In this document: in pieces, positions 27,264-35,330 of the stretch
How the letters are laid out: every line of letters starts with the position of its first letter
Numbering within the stretch: position 1 is the stretch's first letter
Assembly (NCBI GenBank): GCA_964512995.1
Contig: CAZELM010000003.1
Location: 103,830 to 167,829 of the forward strand
Direction: 5' to 3'
Source of the DNA: CAZELM01 sp964512995
GTDB taxonomy: Bacteria > CSSED10-310
Length of the DNA stretch: 64,000 nucleotides
The notes under the pieces: model-generated
Databases searched by the model: none
What the model saw: only the letters and a program-made list of their open reading frames with translations
What the model was told of the DNA's origin: nothing
Program-made: the position numbers and the translations under genes

Positions 27264-28439
27264 CTATGAAAATTGCAGAAGAACTTTCGGCCGTCTGGTA
27301 ATGATCTCCTCGAACTTTTCCTGCTGATAATTGTCGATATGAACGATGGTATCATTCCCGCCAGCCAATATCACATCGATTATTTTCTGTTGAATGCCAT
27401 TCTGCTGCGATTCCAGGAGATTTTTCGTGATGTACCATGTCCTGAAGATTTCTCGTCCAATCACACTATGGAGCGAAATTCCGTTTACAATCAGCCGGTC
27501 CATATCCTGAATGATGCTTTCACCGGATTTCAGTCCGAATAAAATGACATCTCCGCCCCGGCGCGTGGACTTGATCGCGTTATTCAGGGAGGAGTTGTAG
27601 CCGGACATTTCCATCGCAACGTCCACTCCGATGCCATCGGTTAGTTCCAGGATGGTATCGGTGACGGGCCGGTCGAACTGCCAGTCGTGCGTCTTTTTGG
27701 TGTTGATCTCCAGCGGTATCATTTCATCCGCACCCAGTTGCATGGCCATTTCACGATGCGATTCGAGCGGTTCAATACCAATGATCCGGCCTGCTCCCAA
27801 TGCCCGAGCGATCAAAATCACGAACAATCCGATCGTGCCACATCCAAAGACAGCGATATTTTTGCCTCGAAGATCCACCTTGGTGCAACAGTGAACTGCG
27901 TTCCCGAATGGCTCCTGAATCGCTCCAACTTTTAACGAAATTTTATTCTTATCGGTCGGCCATAACACTCTGGCCGGAAGTTTGATATATTCGGCAAAAC
28001 ATCCATCACGGGAGATCCCGATGATAATATCGTCTGCACACACGTTCGTCTGGCCGACTCGGCATTGGTAACATTTTCCGCAGATAATATGGGATTCGGT
28101 CGACACAATGTCTTTGGGCTTGTAACCAAATCGCCTCCGGGCGACACTTCCCACCTGCACGATCTCGCCAATCAGTTCGTGTCCGATGATTCGCGTATCT
28201 TTTTTTTCTCTTTTCATGGAATCGAATATCGCGCCCTTAAATGAGTTCCTGAACCATATTCCTCGATCCGATCCACAAAAACCAGCATAGATAACCTTGA
28301 TGATGACGTTTTCTGAATCATCCGGATCCGTATGCTCATCCAGCTTTGGCTTGGGGACCTCCAACTTCCGGAATCCCCGTGTCTGATCCCAGTCATCCAT
28401 CTGTCTGTTAAAAACAAGCGCCCACATGGAATCTTCCAT
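27264..28439 (-). CDS. Zinc-dependent MDR alcohol/sugar dehydrogenase, microcompartment operon
   Basis: The 391-residue enzyme has catalytic-zinc residues in GFCGSDRG and IIGHELIGE, the structural-zinc cysteines in CGKCYQCRVGQTNVC, and the NAD(P)-binding FGCGTIGLFV loop followed by IGIEP. This is the medium-chain dehydrogenase family that includes threonine, sorbitol and glucose dehydrogenases. It lies 20 bp after the third EutN-type gene on the same strand, so it is probably part of that operon and may be a lumen enzyme. The ATG at 28439 has AAAGGAG upstream. I see no obvious encapsulation peptide. Confidence 0.82.
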   Translation of the reverse strand: MEDSMWALVFNRQMDDWDQTRGFRKLEVPKPKLDEHTDPDDSENVIIKVIYAGFCGSDRGIWFRNSFKGAIFDSMKREKKDTRIIGHELIGEIVQVGSVARRRFGYKPKDIVSTESHIICGKCYQCRVGQTNVCADDIIIGISRDGCFAEYIKLPARVLWPTDKNKISLKVGAIQEPFGNAVHCCTKVDLRGKNIAVFGCGTIGLFVILIARALGAGRIIGIEPLESHREMAMQLGADEMIPLEINTKKTHDWQFDRPVTDTILELTDGIGVDVAMEMSGYNSSLNNAIKSTRRGGDVILFGLKSGESIIQDMDRLIVNGISLHSVIGREIFRTWYITKNLLESQQNGIQQKIIDVILAGGNDTIVHIDNYQQEKFEEIITRRPKVLLQFS

Positions 28440-28459
28440 TGTATCGGAATCTCCTTTCT

Positions 28460-28765
28460 TCAATGTGTAGAAGACATGATATAGTGATGATCTCCAATCT
28501 GAATCTGATCGACGATACCGACGATGATGGTTCGGATTGGAGCTGATTTGGTGTTTAAAATGGATCGAGCGGAGCCACCTTCATCCAGAACAAGAACAAC
28601 ATCCCCGATCCCGGCATCGATTTTATCACATACTGCCATCAGGGTTTCTTTTCCCAATCGGGGTGGATCTCCGCTCATTTTCGTGACCAGCAGGAGCCGC
28701 TTCCCGTGAAGCCCCGGGGATTTCCGGGTTGCCCACATCCGCCCTGTAACTGTTGCGATGAACAT
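28460..28765 (-). CDS. EutN/CcmL-type microcompartment vertex (BMC-P) protein, copy C
   Basis: The 101-residue product begins MFIATVTGRMWATRKSPGL and has GKRLLLVTK, then AVCDKIDAGIGDVVLVLDEGGSAR and TIIVGIVDQIQI. These are the beta-barrel strands and the conserved G-x-G-D/E-x-V turn of the EutN/CcmL family, whose pentamers cap the vertices of bacterial microcompartments. The ATG overlaps the previous gene's stop (TGATG). It is the third of three tandem copies and is followed by the MDR dehydrogenase. Confidence 0.92.
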   Translation of the reverse strand: MFIATVTGRMWATRKSPGLHGKRLLLVTKMSGDPPRLGKETLMAVCDKIDAGIGDVVLVLDEGGSARSILNTKSAPIRTIIVGIVDQIQIGDHHYIMSSTH

Positions 28766-29031
28766 CAGGCACTCACTTCCACATCATCGATGATGCCAAC
28801 AACCGCAGCATCGATCGGTGGATTGGAATGAACTGCCATCGATGCATCCCGTGCCTCGACATAGATGATCCATTCCGCAGCACCCGCTCCCACCGTATCC
28901 GCTGCAATCATCGTCTCATCGAGCAACCGCCCCTTCCAGTCGGTACACTGGATCAATAAAAAGGTGATGCCTTCGAGAGATGGATCCTTCTGGGTCGCGA
29001 CCACTCGGCCTACCACTTTCCCCGGTTTCAT
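28765..29031 (-). CDS. EutN/CcmL-type microcompartment vertex (BMC-P) protein, copy B
   Basis: With the start at 29031 the product is 88 residues, beginning MKPGKVVGRVVATQKDPSLEG. It has LLIQCTDWKG, the AADTVGAGAAEWIIYVE turn and AAVVGIIDDVEV, as in vertex proteins. GGGAG lies about 11 nt upstream. An ATG at 29049 and a TTG at 29070 are in frame and would add an unusual N-terminal tail, so the shorter form is preferred. It differs enough from its neighbours to suggest an old duplication. Confidence 0.9.
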   Translation of the reverse strand: MKPGKVVGRVVATQKDPSLEGITFLLIQCTDWKGRLLDETMIAADTVGAGAAEWIIYVEARDASMAVHSNPPIDAAVVGIIDDVEVSA

Positions 29032-29070
29032 TGGATTTCTATCTCCCATTGGATTCAGTTCGCATCGCAA

Positions 29071-29376
29071 TCATCCCTGATGATCGTTCGCCTTGTCGAA
29101 GATGATCCGGCCACCTCGTTCCACCTGATCGATGATGGCCATGATCACGCAGTCGCAAGGCGTGTTCTGTGTCACAGAAGTCTGCCGGGCGGATGAGCCG
29201 GATGCATACATGATCAATTCTCCGATCCCCGAACCGACTGCATCGACAGCGACAAGATACCCTCCGGACGGGCGAAAATCATCATCGAGAGGCTGAATGA
29301 GAAGCAGCTTCCGGTTGGCGATTCCCTGGTCTTTCTGCGTTGCAACAACTGTTCCAATCACCCGAGCGAATTTCAT
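29071..29376 (-). CDS. EutN/CcmL-type microcompartment vertex (BMC-P) protein, copy A
   Basis: This is the first gene of the apparent operon, 101 residues. It begins MKFARVIGTVVATQKDQGIA and has LLLIQPLDD, the VAVDAVGSGIGELIMYASGSSAR segment and VIMAIIDQVERGG. Those are standard for EutN/CcmL pentamers. GGAGG with good spacing is upstream. No BMC-H or BMC-T shell protein lies within the window, and the 21-bp minisatellite begins 170 bp upstream. Confidence 0.93.
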   Translation of the reverse strand: MKFARVIGTVVATQKDQGIANRKLLLIQPLDDDFRPSGGYLVAVDAVGSGIGELIMYASGSSARQTSVTQNTPCDCVIMAIIDQVERGGRIIFDKANDHQG

Positions 29377-29543
29377 TCTCCACCTCCCACGTTTGCCATA
29401 CCGAATTCGTTATCTAATCCGATATGCGGCAATAATGCAAGCAGTCCCGGAGGCATTGACAGTGAAAATCAGAACCGCAGATTAACCAGATGAATCGGAT
29501 TCCGCTGATGGCGGATTATCGTTACAAAGCGGATATCAAGATA

Positions 29544-29876
29544 CCGGTCGCGGGATGATGTGGGACGGTCGCGGGATGATATGGGACGGTCGCGGGATGA
29601 TATGGGACGGTCACGGGATGATGTGGGACGGTCACGGGATGATATGGGACGGTCACGGGATGATGTGGGACGGTCACGGGATGATGTGGGACGGTCGCGG
29701 GATGATATGGGACGGTCACGGGATGATGTGGGACGGTCACGGGATGATATGGGACGGTCACGGGATGATGTGGGACGGTCACGGGATGATGTGGGACGGT
29801 CGCGGGATGATATGGGACAGTCGCGGGATGATATGGGACGGTCATGGGATGATGTGGGACGGTCACGGGATGATGG
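29544..29876. repeat. 21-bp tandem repeat array (minisatellite), 15 full units
   Basis: Unit consensus is RCGGGATGATRTGGGACGGTC. Fifteen complete copies run from 29550 to 29864, with partial units at both ends. Almost all differences are transitions at two positions: the first base and the base after GAT. Using G/A at those positions, units 3-7 and units 8-12 have the same variant series, so a 105-bp block (29592-29696) is exactly duplicated (29697-29801). Because 21 is divisible by 3, several frames stay open. The open frames look like by-products. It lies between the microcompartment operon and tsaB. Confidence 0.95.
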
Positions 29877-30447
29877 GTGTCGCTCTCCAGATCATCGGTC
29901 CCATGGGTGTGGTCGTTTCTGCTCAGGGTTCCTGGTTCCATCCTCGGCTATTCTGCAAATCGCAATTCAGTCAAATGTTGAGAGATTCCAAATTGCCAAA
30001 GATGTGGTGTTTGATGGTCCGGTATCATACCACGCGGGAGTCCCTCTGGAAGCTTTGTTTTGATTCGCCATTAAAATGGACCGGGAAATCGGATTCATAA
30101 CGAGTGACTTGCGAACCCAATTTCGCTATTCTGAATACAGGGTGAACCAACTCAGGCCGTTGACAACCGAGCGCTCCAGAACACCTGCATCCTATCGATG
30201 AATTGGAATGTCAGATCTGTTTCAATCAAACGATTGTCATCCTGCCCAGGTAACCCAATGTGCTTGCGGTTCTCATAAAAATTCGCATAATACTACCCGC
30301 AGCACCTGGAATTGGCCGATTGACAGACCAGCAACCGATCAGGAAAAAAAAATGATATCACCATCCGATAGACAGTCTCATCATGAACAGCAACCTCCCA
30401 GTGAATCCTCCCGTGTCGCCTTCCCATCTTTCACATCAGATTTAAAA
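29877..30447. other. Intergenic between the minisatellite and tsaB
   Basis: No gene is supported in this 571-bp stretch. A frame that is in phase with tsaB runs through it from 30208, but its first 80 codons are Ser/His/Gln-rich and do not resemble a TsaB N-terminus. The promoter for tsaB must lie here, but I find no clear -35/-10 pair. Confidence 0.45.
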
Positions 30448-31161
30448 ATGAGCTGTTTGATCGCTGTCGAAACCGCAACCAAATGGGGCGGTGTGTCGGT
30501 TGCAAAGGACGGGATCATTCTGCAGACAATTCGGTTTACACCCGATACCCCTGCATCAGAAAAACTGATCCCGTCGATACAAACATTGCTGGCGCAGAAT
30601 CATCTGACCCCAGATATCGTTGATGCCTATGCGGTCAGCATTGGTCCCGGTTCCTTTACCGGGCTCCGGGTCGGTCTGACCGCTGTGAAGACGCTTGCTT
30701 ATTTTTCTGAAAGGCCGGTTATCACCATTCCCTCTCTCGATGTACTGGCCAGCCAATCCGTAAAATCGATGATGGGTTCCGGAGCGTATCTGGCGACACT
30801 CATGGATGCAACGAAAGGCGATGTGTTTGGGGCAGTTTATGAAGTATCGCATCGATTGCATCTGCAAGGCAATTATCAGGCTGCTTCCGTCGAGCAGATT
30901 CTTGGACCTTACCGTAATCGGGAGGTATGGATCACCGGAGATGCTTTGTTGAAATACCGAGAACGGATTCTCGATTTCTCTCCTGGTTTTCATATCATGC
31001 CCTCCGCCGACTGGCACCCGAATCCCGAAGCGGTCGTGACGCTGGCATTATCCGGAAACTATCCACAAATGACTGGGACCGAATTATATTCGTTAAGTCC
31101 CCTTTACATCCGACGATCAGAAGCGGAGATACAATGGGAGAAAAAATACGGTTCTGCTTAG
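30448..31161 (+). CDS. tsaB: tRNA threonylcarbamoyladenosine biosynthesis protein TsaB
   Basis: TsaB partners TsaD and TsaE to make t6A at position 37 of ANN-decoding tRNAs. The 237-residue product has LIAVETATKWGGVSV at the N-terminus, and the central AVSIGPGSFTGLRVGLTAVKTLAY motif is diagnostic. I start at the ATG at 30448 so that the family's N-terminus is right; an upstream extension of 80 codons is open but low in similarity, and no ribosome-binding site marks either. The end overlaps tsaC by 28 bp. Confidence 0.92.
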   Translation: MSCLIAVETATKWGGVSVAKDGIILQTIRFTPDTPASEKLIPSIQTLLAQNHLTPDIVDAYAVSIGPGSFTGLRVGLTAVKTLAYFSERPVITIPSLDVLASQSVKSMMGSGAYLATLMDATKGDVFGAVYEVSHRLHLQGNYQAASVEQILGPYRNREVWITGDALLKYRERILDFSPGFHIMPSADWHPNPEAVVTLALSGNYPQMTGTELYSLSPLYIRRSEAEIQWEKKYGSA

Positions 31162-31781
31162 AAACACACGCCGTCTCCCGGTGCAATCCGGAGTGGATGC
31201 ATTTCATGGCAACGGTTCGGGATGTCTTGAGCCGGGGGGGGCTTGCCATTCTGCCGACGGAGACCAGCTATATGCTGGCCGCGGACGCCTCCAATGAGCA
31301 AGCCATCAGACGATTGCGCAGCGTCAAGCAGCGGCCGGATGATCAGGCTCTGTCCGTCGCATTCGCCACGGTTGAACTGGCTCGGAAGTGGACACATTGG
31401 GATTCCAGAGCCATGCTCCTGGCAAATCGCTTTTTGCCGGGTCCTCTGACGCTCATTCTTCCGATCCGGGATGATGTGGCTCCGTTGTATGTCTCGAAAG
31501 GAGGCTGGATTGGCGTCCGGATTCCACTTCTGGAGCCACTCCTGGATATTCTGTCGCTCATCGATTTCCCCGTCACCGCAACGTCAGCCAATCCCCATGG
31601 CATGCCCGAACCCTTCACGATCGGTCAATGTGTCTCTGATGGCGATGTGATCTGGGACGCAGGTGTTCTGCCTCCAAACAGACCGTCCACGATTGTTAGC
31701 CTGGCTGGGCATCCACCGGAATGCATCCGGACAGGAGCAATTTCGGAGCGATGTATTCTGGAAGCGTTAGAACTTCAATAA
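31134..31781 (+). CDS. tsaC: L-threonylcarbamoyladenylate synthase (TsaC/Sua5/YrdC)
   Basis: TsaC makes threonylcarbamoyl-AMP from Thr, bicarbonate and ATP for t6A. In the 215-residue product, ILPTETSYMLAADASNEQAIRRLRSVKQRP is the substrate channel, LANRFLPGPLTLIL is typical, and VGVR-like IGVRIPLLEP is followed by TATSANPHG. GGAG lies 5 nt before the ATG at 31134. The 28-bp overlap with tsaB couples two steps of one pathway. Its end overlaps the convergent rseP gene by 15 bp. Confidence 0.9.
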   Translation: MGEKIRFCLETHAVSRCNPEWMHFMATVRDVLSRGGLAILPTETSYMLAADASNEQAIRRLRSVKQRPDDQALSVAFATVELARKWTHWDSRAMLLANRFLPGPLTLILPIRDDVAPLYVSKGGWIGVRIPLLEPLLDILSLIDFPVTATSANPHGMPEPFTIGQCVSDGDVIWDAGVLPPNRPSTIVSLAGHPPECIRTGAISERCILEALELQ

Positions 31782-33155
31782 CCGCAGAATATCATTATAC
31801 GAAAGCAGCAACGCCAGACCGATCAGTGCGAAGAAGAACACATAATTCAGCACAATCATGACATTATCGCTGAGTGGTCTGCGCCGGATCGCTTCGATCA
31901 GGAGAAACAGGATGAGGCCGCCATCCAGGAGAGGGATGGGCAATACATTCAGAATGGCAAGATTGAGGCTGATCAGTGCGGTGAGTTGTGCGAGGGAGCG
32001 TAACCCGGAATCTGCTGCGTTTTTGGCCATTACGCCAATCATGATCGGTCCGCCCAGATTTTTTACTGACAACTGCCCGGTTACCAGCATTCCAAGAAAC
32101 TGAAACATGCTCCGGCCCATTTCATAATTTTTGACAAACCCCAGCTTGACGGATTCCAGAAATGGGTATTTTTTTAACACCCGGTCATCCGAAAATGTGA
32201 TGCCGATCAGATAGCGATTGAGTTCGGTATTGAGCTGGGGAGTTACGGATTTTTCCAGGATTTCGGAATTCCGATGCACCGTGAACATGAGCGCATCACC
32301 CGCAGATTCATTCACGAGATACTGCATTTCCTGAATCGTCGAGATGGGTGATCCATTGACGGCAGAGATCTCATCACCCATCTGAAATCCGGCTTCGGAG
32401 GCTGGTGATTGAGCATTGACTCCACCGACGATAATTTTTCGGGGGAAATCGATCCCATTCAGGACAAACTCGTCCGAGTTTCCCGGTGGAAGCGTGAAAT
32501 CCAATATCGAATCATCCCGTCGGACTTTCAGGGCAATGCTGCGTTCCGAGTGGATCATGATTGATTCCAGAGCGGTTTGCCAGTTTTCGATATCCTTGCC
32601 ATTCACGGATCGGATCAGATCATTCTTTTTGATTCCGATGGTATCGGCTGGGGAGCCGGGAACGACATATCCGACCCGGGGTTCTCGGAGGAGACTGACA
32701 TCTTCGAGAATACCGGTGTAAGCGAGTCCAGCTACCAGGATGATGGCAACCAGTGCATTCATGAGCACCCCGGAAATATAGACCAGAAATCGTTCGGGAA
32801 TCGATTTGGAGGTGATTTCATCGGGATTGGGAGATTGCCGGGTATCGGTTTCAGTGGGTTTGACTGTGGATGTTGGCATCTGAGCGTTCTGGATGGGTTC
32901 TTCTCCTGCCATTTTGACATACCCACCCAATGGAATGAGTGATATCCGATAATCTGTTTCGCCGCGTTTGAATCCGACCAGTCGCGGACCAAATCCAAGT
33001 GAAAAAATGTCCACGCGTGCTTTGACTTTTCGTGCGGCCAGAAAATGACCGAGTTCGTGTATAAAGATCAGAAAACCCAGCACAATGATGGCCGGAAGCC
33101 AGCTTCCAATCTTGATCAACAAGTCTGTAATATGGGTGAAAAGATCGATAGTCAT
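31767..33155 (-). CDS. rseP: RseP-type site-2 zinc metalloprotease with PDZ domains
   Basis: The 462-residue membrane protease has HELGH in the first hydrophobic helix (about 30-34), followed by FSLGFGPRLVGFKRGETDYRISLIPLGGYVKMAGE. Two PDZ-like domains lie at about 150-240 and 240-320. The C-terminal NVLPIPLLDGG motif carries the third zinc ligand. RseP cleaves anti-sigma factors and remnant signal peptides in the inner membrane. An unusual Ser/Thr/Pro-rich insert (about 90-115) is present. It is 16 bp downstream of the epimerase gene. The gene is not next to ispC/bamA as it often is elsewhere. Confidence 0.92.
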   Translation of the reverse strand: MTIDLFTHITDLLIKIGSWLPAIIVLGFLIFIHELGHFLAARKVKARVDIFSLGFGPRLVGFKRGETDYRISLIPLGGYVKMAGEEPIQNAQMPTSTVKPTETDTRQSPNPDEITSKSIPERFLVYISGVLMNALVAIILVAGLAYTGILEDVSLLREPRVGYVVPGSPADTIGIKKNDLIRSVNGKDIENWQTALESIMIHSERSIALKVRRDDSILDFTLPPGNSDEFVLNGIDFPRKIIVGGVNAQSPASEAGFQMGDEISAVNGSPISTIQEMQYLVNESAGDALMFTVHRNSEILEKSVTPQLNTELNRYLIGITFSDDRVLKKYPFLESVKLGFVKNYEMGRSMFQFLGMLVTGQLSVKNLGGPIMIGVMAKNAADSGLRSLAQLTALISLNLAILNVLPIPLLDGGLILFLLIEAIRRRPLSDNVMIVLNYVFFFALIGLALLLSYNDILRLLKF

Positions 33156-33171
33156 TCTGGTTTGCTCTTAA

Positions 33172-34191
33172 TCATTCGAATAGGTTGCGATTTGAGTGGA
33201 CCCATTTGTGCAATAATGCAATCCCCTCTGCCGGGGTTTTTTCGGGTTTCCATTGGAATTCCTTTGCCGCTTTCCGGATATCGCTGACGTACACTTTCTG
33301 ATCGCCGGGCCGCCAGTCATCAAATTGAAATGGGAGGGGTAATTTGAGGTCATGGCGGATAAAATCAATAAATTCCAGCAACGATAATGTGCGTTCCGGC
33401 CCGCCACCGATATTGTAAATTTGTCCTGAAGTGACATCCCGGTGATCATAGGCTGCAATAAAGGCGTTGACGAGATCATCGACATAGAGAACATCACGGA
33501 TCTGTTTGCCATCTCCATAAATGGTGATTGGCTTTCCAAGAACAGACTGAATGAGAAAGAATGCCACCCATCCTTGATCCTCACATCCCATCTGACGAGG
33601 GCCATAGATGCAGGACATCCGGAAAACAACGGCCGGGATCCCATAAATTCGGCCATAGTCATGAATATACTGGTCTGCTCCACCTTTGGAACAGCCATAA
33701 GGGGAGTAGAAATCCAGGGGTGTGGTTTCCGGATTGCCGAAGGATACGGTTTCATATTCCCATCGTCCATTCCGCTCACAAATGGCGATATCATCCATTT
33801 TGCCATAAACCTTGTTCGTCGAAGTAAAAATAACCATCGGAGGGGTTTTCAGGCGGCGGATGCTTTCGAGCAGGTTGAGAGTGCCCAGAAGATTCACTTC
33901 GAAATCATGCCGGGGATCGACAACAGAAGTCGTGACCGCCACCTGAGCGGCCAGGTGACATACCAGGTCCAGGTCAAGGTCCCCGACGGCACGGTTCATC
34001 GCCTCTGCATCGCGGATATCCACATGCATGAATTCGAGGTTGCCTCCCAAGGACTGAATCCAGTGGAGATTGGACTCTGTTCCTTTTCGGGACAGGTTGT
34101 CGATGATGAACACATCATCGCCGCGAGACAAGAATCGGCTCGCCAGATTGGAACCAATAAAACCCGCTCCACCCGTAATCAAAACCTTCAC
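33172..34191 (-). CDS. CDP-paratose 2-epimerase-like NAD-dependent epimerase
   Basis: This 339-residue extended SDR protein has the N-terminal GGAGFIGSNL NAD motif, STNKVYG, and the YxxxK catalytic pair in YSPYGCSKGGADQY. The FRMSCIYGPRQMGCEDQGWVAFF-type segment is typical of CDP-paratose/CDP-tyvelose 2-epimerases, which act on nucleotide sugars for surface polysaccharides. Substrate specificity is not proven. I start at the GTG at 34191 because GGAGG is 7 nt upstream; the ATG at 34197 is too close to it. It is 35 bp after pduL. Confidence 0.85.
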   Translation of the reverse strand: MKVLITGGAGFIGSNLASRFLSRGDDVFIIDNLSRKGTESNLHWIQSLGGNLEFMHVDIRDAEAMNRAVGDLDLDLVCHLAAQVAVTTSVVDPRHDFEVNLLGTLNLLESIRRLKTPPMVIFTSTNKVYGKMDDIAICERNGRWEYETVSFGNPETTPLDFYSPYGCSKGGADQYIHDYGRIYGIPAVVFRMSCIYGPRQMGCEDQGWVAFFLIQSVLGKPITIYGDGKQIRDVLYVDDLVNAFIAAYDHRDVTSGQIYNIGGGPERTLSLLEFIDFIRHDLKLPLPFQFDDWRPGDQKVYVSDIRKAAKEFQWKPEKTPAEGIALLHKWVHSNRNLFE

Positions 34192-34226
34192 GATCATCCC
34201 TCCTCATGTGCTAAATATATAGTAAT

Positions 34227-34964
34227 TCAATCTTGTAATATGCCTTTGGATTTAGCAAGTTCGAGTGCTGCCGGAGTGATGCGTTGGTGCCTGCCGATCG
34301 TCAGCACTTTTCCCTGCCGTATCAGCGTCATAATATCTTCCACGCAGATATAAGTGGAATCATTGTGATCAGTTGCATTAACTTCCGGACGGATCACATC
34401 TCCTTTGTCACCGGTTACCACATCCGCAGCATTCGCCTCATCGGTATCAATATGAAATTCCAATGTCGCCGTGTCAGATACTCGAACGACAACCTCATCA
34501 AATATCATTCGACGACTTTTCCCGCAAACAATCCGTATTTTCTGGCCAGGTACCAGTCCATATCGAGCAGATTCCATTGGAGCGATATGCAGGTGACGAG
34601 CGGCAATAATCACGCCTTCCAGAAGCTGAACGGATCCCTTGGGACCCACCAATGTGAGTCCTGGAGTTCCGGAAATGTCTCCGGATAACCGAACCGGAAC
34701 CGGTAATCCCAATACCATACTGTCCGTTCTGGATATTTCCACCTGTGTCTGATTTCTTGGCGGTCCCAGTATTCGCACACGATGTAATGCCCCCGATGTT
34801 GTCACGAGGCTGACCCGTTCGTGTGCCGCAAATTCACCTGTTTGAGTCAGGTGCCGGTCTGGGTGCAGATCTGATGCAAATAAAATCCGGATATGTTCAC
34901 GGCTCAGATGAACATGCCGTGCGGATACGCCAATTGGAACTGTAAAAAAGGTCGAAAGTTTCAC
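34227..34964 (-). CDS. Phosphate propanoyl/acetyl-transferase, PduL family
   Basis: PduL transfers acyl groups from acyl-CoA to phosphate and is the usual phosphotransacylase of bacterial microcompartments, though it also occurs outside them. The 245-residue product has two characteristic zinc-binding motifs: VGVSARHVHLS-type near residue 12-19 and AARHLHIAPMESARYGLVPGQ near 125. A C-terminal extension of about 45 residues ends ITPAALELAKSKGIL. The start is GTG with AGGA upstream. It is 5 kb from the EutN cluster and next to an epimerase and rseP, so a housekeeping acetate role is also possible. Confidence 0.88.
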   Translation of the reverse strand: MKLSTFFTVPIGVSARHVHLSREHIRILFASDLHPDRHLTQTGEFAAHERVSLVTTSGALHRVRILGPPRNQTQVEISRTDSMVLGLPVPVRLSGDISGTPGLTLVGPKGSVQLLEGVIIAARHLHIAPMESARYGLVPGQKIRIVCGKSRRMIFDEVVVRVSDTATLEFHIDTDEANAADVVTGDKGDVIRPEVNATDHNDSTYICVEDIMTLIRQGKVLTIGRHQRITPAALELAKSKGILQD

Positions 34965-35220
34965 ACGGGTATCCTAATCGGAGGACTGCTGGATGTCCAG
35001 TGAATAAATGACAAAATGCTTCCACTGAATCGGAAACCACTGAGAGGGGTGTTGATAATTGTCCGTCTGGTTCTCTTCACGCAGTAACAAGATGTTCCAT
35101 CGTGATTTGCGTCTAATGAAGTGAAGATGATTCCGTACTTTTTGACTTCACCCTCAATCCTATGAGTGGTGAAGGGCATATATGCAGGATCCTTTTCTTT
35201 AGATGCCGACCTCCTCCCCA
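34965..35220. other. Intergenic upstream of pduL, no gene seen
   Basis: No gene is seen here. A minus-strand open frame (34961-35419) runs through this stretch into the repeats below, but it has no ribosome-binding site and no recognisable product. Any pduL promoter would lie here, but I cannot identify one. Confidence 0.45.
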
Positions 35221-35289
35221 ATCCCTTCTCCCGGAAGGCGAACGGAGAAGTGGTGGGATCCTTATTTGCCCTCTCCCGTCGGGAGAGGG
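35221..35289. repeat. REP-like palindromic element
   Basis: There are two adjacent inverted repeats. ATCCCTTCTCC (35221-35231) pairs partly with GGAGAA...GGGAT (35244-35259). CCCTCTCCC (35269-35277) pairs perfectly with GGGAGAGGG (35281-35289) around a GTC loop. Such CCCTCTCCC/GGGAGAGGG palindromes are a known form of dispersed intergenic repeats in several bacteria. A second copy elsewhere in the window was not found. Confidence 0.65.
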
Positions 35290-35330
35290 TCGCCGGCAGA
35301 TCCGGTAGGGATGAAAACAGTAACCGGGCC

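Noticed and set aside
29522..30100. Long open frames on both strands across the 21-bp repeats
   Set aside because: They stay open only because the 21-bp period is divisible by three. Variable sites change residues freely, and no ribosome-binding site or homology is seen.
30208..30447. 80-codon extension of tsaB
   Set aside because: The family N-terminus begins at 30448, and the extension is low complexity.
33442..34353. 303-codon plus-strand frame opposite the epimerase gene
   Set aside because: It is a shadow of the minus-strand epimerase and pduL genes and has no matching motifs.
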